A DNA stretch of 5,516 bases from Acidobacteriota bacterium (GTDB taxonomy: Bacteria > Acidobacteriota > Terriglobia > UBA7540), in assembly GCA_021789565.1 (NCBI GenBank), contig JAJYJL010000665.1, forward strand, positions 1 to 5,516. The letters run 5' to 3'. This document shows, piece by piece, positions 1 through 5,516 of this stretch. Each line of letters begins with the position of its first letter. Position 1 is the stretch's first letter. A program made the position numbers and the translations under genes. The notes below the pieces were generated by a model. That model saw only the letters and a program-made list of their open reading frames with translations. It had not been told where the DNA came from and ran no database searches.

Positions 1-758
1 TGCGAAAGACCGGATGGGGTCGTCGCAAAGCTTTGATCGGATTCTTTGAGCCAGACTTGAAGCACCGGCGCCGTCGCAGGCCGGTGAGATGATGACAAAC
101 TGCCCCGCGCCGTACCGACCAACCGAATCATAGATGCGGACAGTGGTGCGGATTCTTCGAGCCGTCTCGCGCAGGGCCGTGTCGCCGGCCATGTGGCCAT
201 GCTCACGGTTGATTTTATTGAGCCCCCTGATATCCACGATCATCACGGCAAGCGTAAGGTTCTGCCGGTAGGCGCGGTGCAGTTCGCGGTGGAGAATTTC
301 CATAATGGCAGACCGGTTCCAGAGTCCTGTCAACGTATCGTGAGTGGATTCAACCTTTATGGCGTCACGCGCAGACTGGAGTTGGTCTTCCAGTTCAATG
401 ATGCGGCTTGCGGCGCGCAGCCGGGCTTTCAGTTCGTGGGCGGCATAAGGTTTGGGAAGGTAGTCGTCGGCGACGGACTCAAACCGACCGTTTGCATCTT
501 CAGTGACCTGCCTTGCGGTGAGGAGAATAACGTACGTGGGCGGCCGGCTTTCATCCTTCCGGATCTTGCGGCAGAGTTGAACCCCGTCCATCCCGGGCAT
601 CATCCAGTCGAGGATGGCGATTCTGTGCCTGGCGTCGGCCTGTAATGCCCGCCATGCCTCATTGCCGTCCGATGCCACTGTAACGCCGTACCCCCATTTC
701 TTCAGGAGGATTTCCAGCAGGCGGCGGTTGACGGGCTCGTCATCGGCAATCAGGACGT

Positions 759-762
<4 letters not shown>
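1..762 (-). CDS. Response regulator with degenerate GGDEF domain (3' end cut by window edge)
   Basis: I translated this gene by hand; 254 residues are visible and the reading frame is open to base 1. Residues 1-120 are a CheY-like receiver with the acidic pocket D7/D8, phosphoacceptor D52 (in LDWMMPGMDG), T82 and K104, so phosphorylation should work. A helical linker (about 118-138) leads into a GGDEF domain starting at STHDTLTGLWNR (139-150). The domain keeps D177, N185 and D194, the equivalents of the PleD metal and guanine contacts. The signature motif, however, is GAGQF (218-222) instead of GG(D/E)EF, so the third-position acid and the following Glu are both lost. The inhibitory I-site RxxD is present as R209-I-Y-D212, five residues before the motif. 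Family knowledge: loss of these acids abolishes diguanylate cyclase activity, while an I-site can still bind c-di-GMP. Inference: a phospho-regulated c-di-GMP receptor. The start ATG overlaps the kinase stop (ATGA), and no well-spaced Shine-Dalgarno is seen. The last 50 or so residues of the GGDEF fold, and anything after it, lie outside the window. Confidence 0.93.
97..138 (-). other. Degenerate GGDEF active-site motif with intact I-site
   Basis: Bases 97-111 encode GAGQF where an active diguanylate cyclase has GG(D/E)EF. Bases 127-138 encode R-I-Y-D, the RxxD inhibitory c-di-GMP site. The spacing between them (S-V-G-R-Y) is the same as in PleD-type cyclases. The frame is uninterrupted through the region, so the change is substitution and not a frameshift. 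Confidence 0.88.
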
Positions 763-4640
<3,878 letters not shown>

Positions 4641-4649
<9 letters not shown>

Positions 4650-4661
4650 AGTTTTCTCACC
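4641..4661 (-). promoter_or_regulatory. Two candidate ribosome binding sites deciding the kinase start
   Basis: GGTGAG (4656-4661) lies 6 nt before the ATG at 4649 and overlaps the stop codon of the upstream response regulator. AGGGAG (4641-4646) lies 6 nt before a second ATG at 4634. Both are plausible; the resulting proteins differ by only five residues (MREPI) ahead of the same signal/membrane segment. The overlap of the first site with the upstream stop favours translational coupling. Confidence 0.5.
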
Positions 4662-5295
4662 CAGCCTGAGACTCGAGAAGCTTTTTGTAACACTCGGGAC
4701 ATATCCCGTGGCTGAACTCGGCGTCCGTGTGGTCTGAAATATAGGCGTCAACCTGTTGCCAGTAGTCCTTGTCATTGCGAATCTTCTTGCAGTACATGCA
4801 AATCGGCAATAATCCGCGCAGATGTTTGACTTGCTTCAAGGCCATTCCCAGTTCCTGGACCCGCTGGGCAAGGCGGTTTTGCAGGTTCAGCACGCGTAAC
4901 CCGACGTGAACACGGGCCCGTAATTCGGTATGATGAAAGGGCTTGGTAACATAATCATTAGCGCCCGATTCGAGCCCGGTAACGATGTCTGCGGAATCAT
5001 TACGAGCCGTAAGCAAAATCAGGTAGGGGGATGGGTCGAGCGGGATTTCCCGGATCCTTCTGCAGATGGTGGCGCCGGCCATTCCCGGCATCATCCAATC
5101 CAGCACCGCCAACCGTGGAGCTTCCGGCGCGGTCAGGATCTGCCAGGCTTCTGTGCCGTCCTTTCCCACAACGACTTCATGCCCCCACTTCTCGAGCATT
5201 CTCTGTAGAACACGCAGAGAGACGGAGTCGTCATCGGCCACCAGGATGCGCGTCGTTTCCCCCTCTGCGGGAGTTGTATTGTTTGTGTAGGTCAT
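4657..5295 (-). CDS. Response regulator with four-cysteine C-terminal tail
   Basis: A 212-residue cytoplasmic response regulator. A short polar N-terminal leader (1-15) precedes a CheY-like receiver (about 16-135). The receiver has D21/D22, phosphoacceptor D66 in LDWMMPGMAG, T96 and K118 (TKPF), a full set for phosphorylation. A probable helix (about 136-160) then leads to the segment LPICMYCKKIR (163-173), ending with HGICPEC (196-202). The cysteines are C166, C169, C199 and C202, spaced C-x2-C-x29-C-x2-C, with H196 nearby. From memory, this tail recurs on response regulators and PAS kinases in many environmental bacteria and has no settled function. The paired CxxC motifs suggest metal (zinc) binding or a redox site, which is inference. 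There is no DNA-binding domain. The receiver is a paralogue of the one in the receiver-GGDEF gene. It sits 28 nt after the upstream stop and 7 nt before the kinase start, so the kinase is its likely partner. No strong Shine-Dalgarno is visible; GGAAG is only 2 nt from the ATG. Confidence 0.93.
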   Translation of the reverse strand: MTYTNNTTPAEGETTRILVADDDSVSLRVLQRMLEKWGHEVVVGKDGTEAWQILTAPEAPRLAVLDWMMPGMAGATICRRIREIPLDPSPYLILLTARNDSADIVTGLESGANDYVTKPFHHTELRARVHVGLRVLNLQNRLAQRVQELGMALKQVKHLRGLLPICMYCKKIRNDKDYWQQVDAYISDHTDAEFSHGICPECYKKLLESQAG

Positions 5296-5323
5296 GGCTT
5301 CCAGATCCCGGCTTTCTTATTTC
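5296..5323 (-). other. 28-nt intergenic spacer within the operon
   Basis: This is the only gap longer than 10 bases in the window. It is too short for an obvious independent promoter, and I see no hairpin with a T-tract that would end transcription. It supports read-through from the upstream receiver gene into the Cys-tail regulator. Confidence 0.6.
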
Positions 5324-5516
5324 TCAGTTTCGATGTACTTTGTGCAACGCTTGTGACAGCTCTTGCAGTGTGAAGGGCTTCTCCAGAAACTCCGGGCTAC
5401 CGACTTCAGCCGCTTCGCTTCTGATCCTCCCGGAGCTGTACCCGGACGAGAGAATGACTCTTACCCTGGGGTTGATATTCTTCAGCCGGGAATAGGTATC
5501 CAGCCCGCTCATTCCC
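5324..5516 (-). CDS. C-terminal end of a receiver-domain protein, probably a hybrid histidine kinase (5' part outside window)
   Basis: Only the last 63 complete codons are visible; the frame continues past the right edge. The sequence begins G-M-S-G-L-D-T-Y, which is the loop just after the phosphoacceptor Asp (normally D-x-x-M-P-G-M-S-G), so the Asp itself lies outside the window. It continues through VILSSGYSS (the Ser stands in for the usual Thr/Ser switch residue) and FLEKPF (the conserved Lys) to the final helix, and stops directly after the receiver. Receivers with the SSGY...KPF pattern that end the protein are typical of the C-terminal receiver of PAS-containing hybrid histidine kinases, although a stand-alone regulator cannot be excluded. 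The first Met visible (5510-5512) is inside the domain and is not a start. It lies in the same orientation and close to the next gene, which suggests it is part of the same operon. Confidence 0.85.
   Translation of the reverse strand, partial: GMSGLDTYSRLKNINPRVRVILSSGYSSGRIRSEAAEVGSPEFLEKPFTLQELSQALHKVHRN

Noticed and set aside
97..111. GAGQF as a sequencing error or frameshift of GGDEF
   Set aside because: Flanking residues on both sides (V-G-R-Y and V-I-I-S-P) stay in frame and fit the family. Several independent substitutions would be needed, and other positions in the domain are also altered.
193..645. Plus-strand open frame of 150 residues
   Set aside because: It is antisense to the receiver-GGDEF gene, whose receiver motifs and GGDEF start are clear on the minus strand.
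4650..4775. Extension of the kinase reading frame up to an ATG at 4775
   Set aside because: It would overlap the well-supported Cys-tail coding region by 119 bases, and the extra 42 residues look like out-of-frame sequence. ATG 4649 follows the upstream stop by 7 nt and leads straight into the signal/membrane segment.
5031..5495. Plus-strand open frame of 154 residues crossing two genes
   Set aside because: It is antisense to the Cys-tail regulator and the upstream receiver. It is Arg/Ser/Pro-rich with no motif.

Overview
The whole window reads as one stretch of a signalling operon on the minus strand. It holds four genes, two of them cut by the window edges, and nearly every base is coding. 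In transcription order (right to left) they are: (1) the 3' end of a receiver-domain protein, probably the tail of a hybrid histidine kinase (5324-5516); (2) a 212-residue response regulator whose output end is a four-cysteine tail instead of a DNA-binding domain (4657-5295); (3) a 1296-residue membrane-anchored hybrid histidine kinase laid out as TM - PAS x4 - HisKA - HATPase - REC - REC - HPt (759-4649); and (4) a receiver-GGDEF protein running off the left edge (1-762). The gaps are 28 nt, 7 nt and a 4-nt ATGA overlap, so co-transcription and translational coupling are likely. No promoter or terminator lies in the window.

How the genes may work together (inference from architecture): the kinase contains every step of a phosphorelay (His659 to Asp951/Asp1096 to His1236). 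Its HPt could pass phosphate to the two single-receiver proteins that flank it. Those two receivers are clearly paralogous to each other. None of the visible proteins carries a helix-turn-helix domain, so the visible output is second-messenger or protein-interaction based, not direct transcription control.

The most interesting point is gene 4. Its GGDEF signature is GAGQF, which lacks the acidic residues needed to make c-di-GMP. The allosteric c-di-GMP-binding I-site (RxxD, here R-I-Y-D) is kept in exact register. This predicts a phosphorylation-controlled c-di-GMP receptor, not a cyclase. The second point is the uncharacterised C-x2-C-x29-C-x2-C tail of gene 2.

Organism: a moderately GC-rich environmental bacterium rich in two-component systems. 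The style of the receiver-GGDEF and Cys-tail proteins recalls Acidobacteriota, Desulfobacterota, Nitrospirota or Verrucomicrobiota, but nothing here fixes the phylum.
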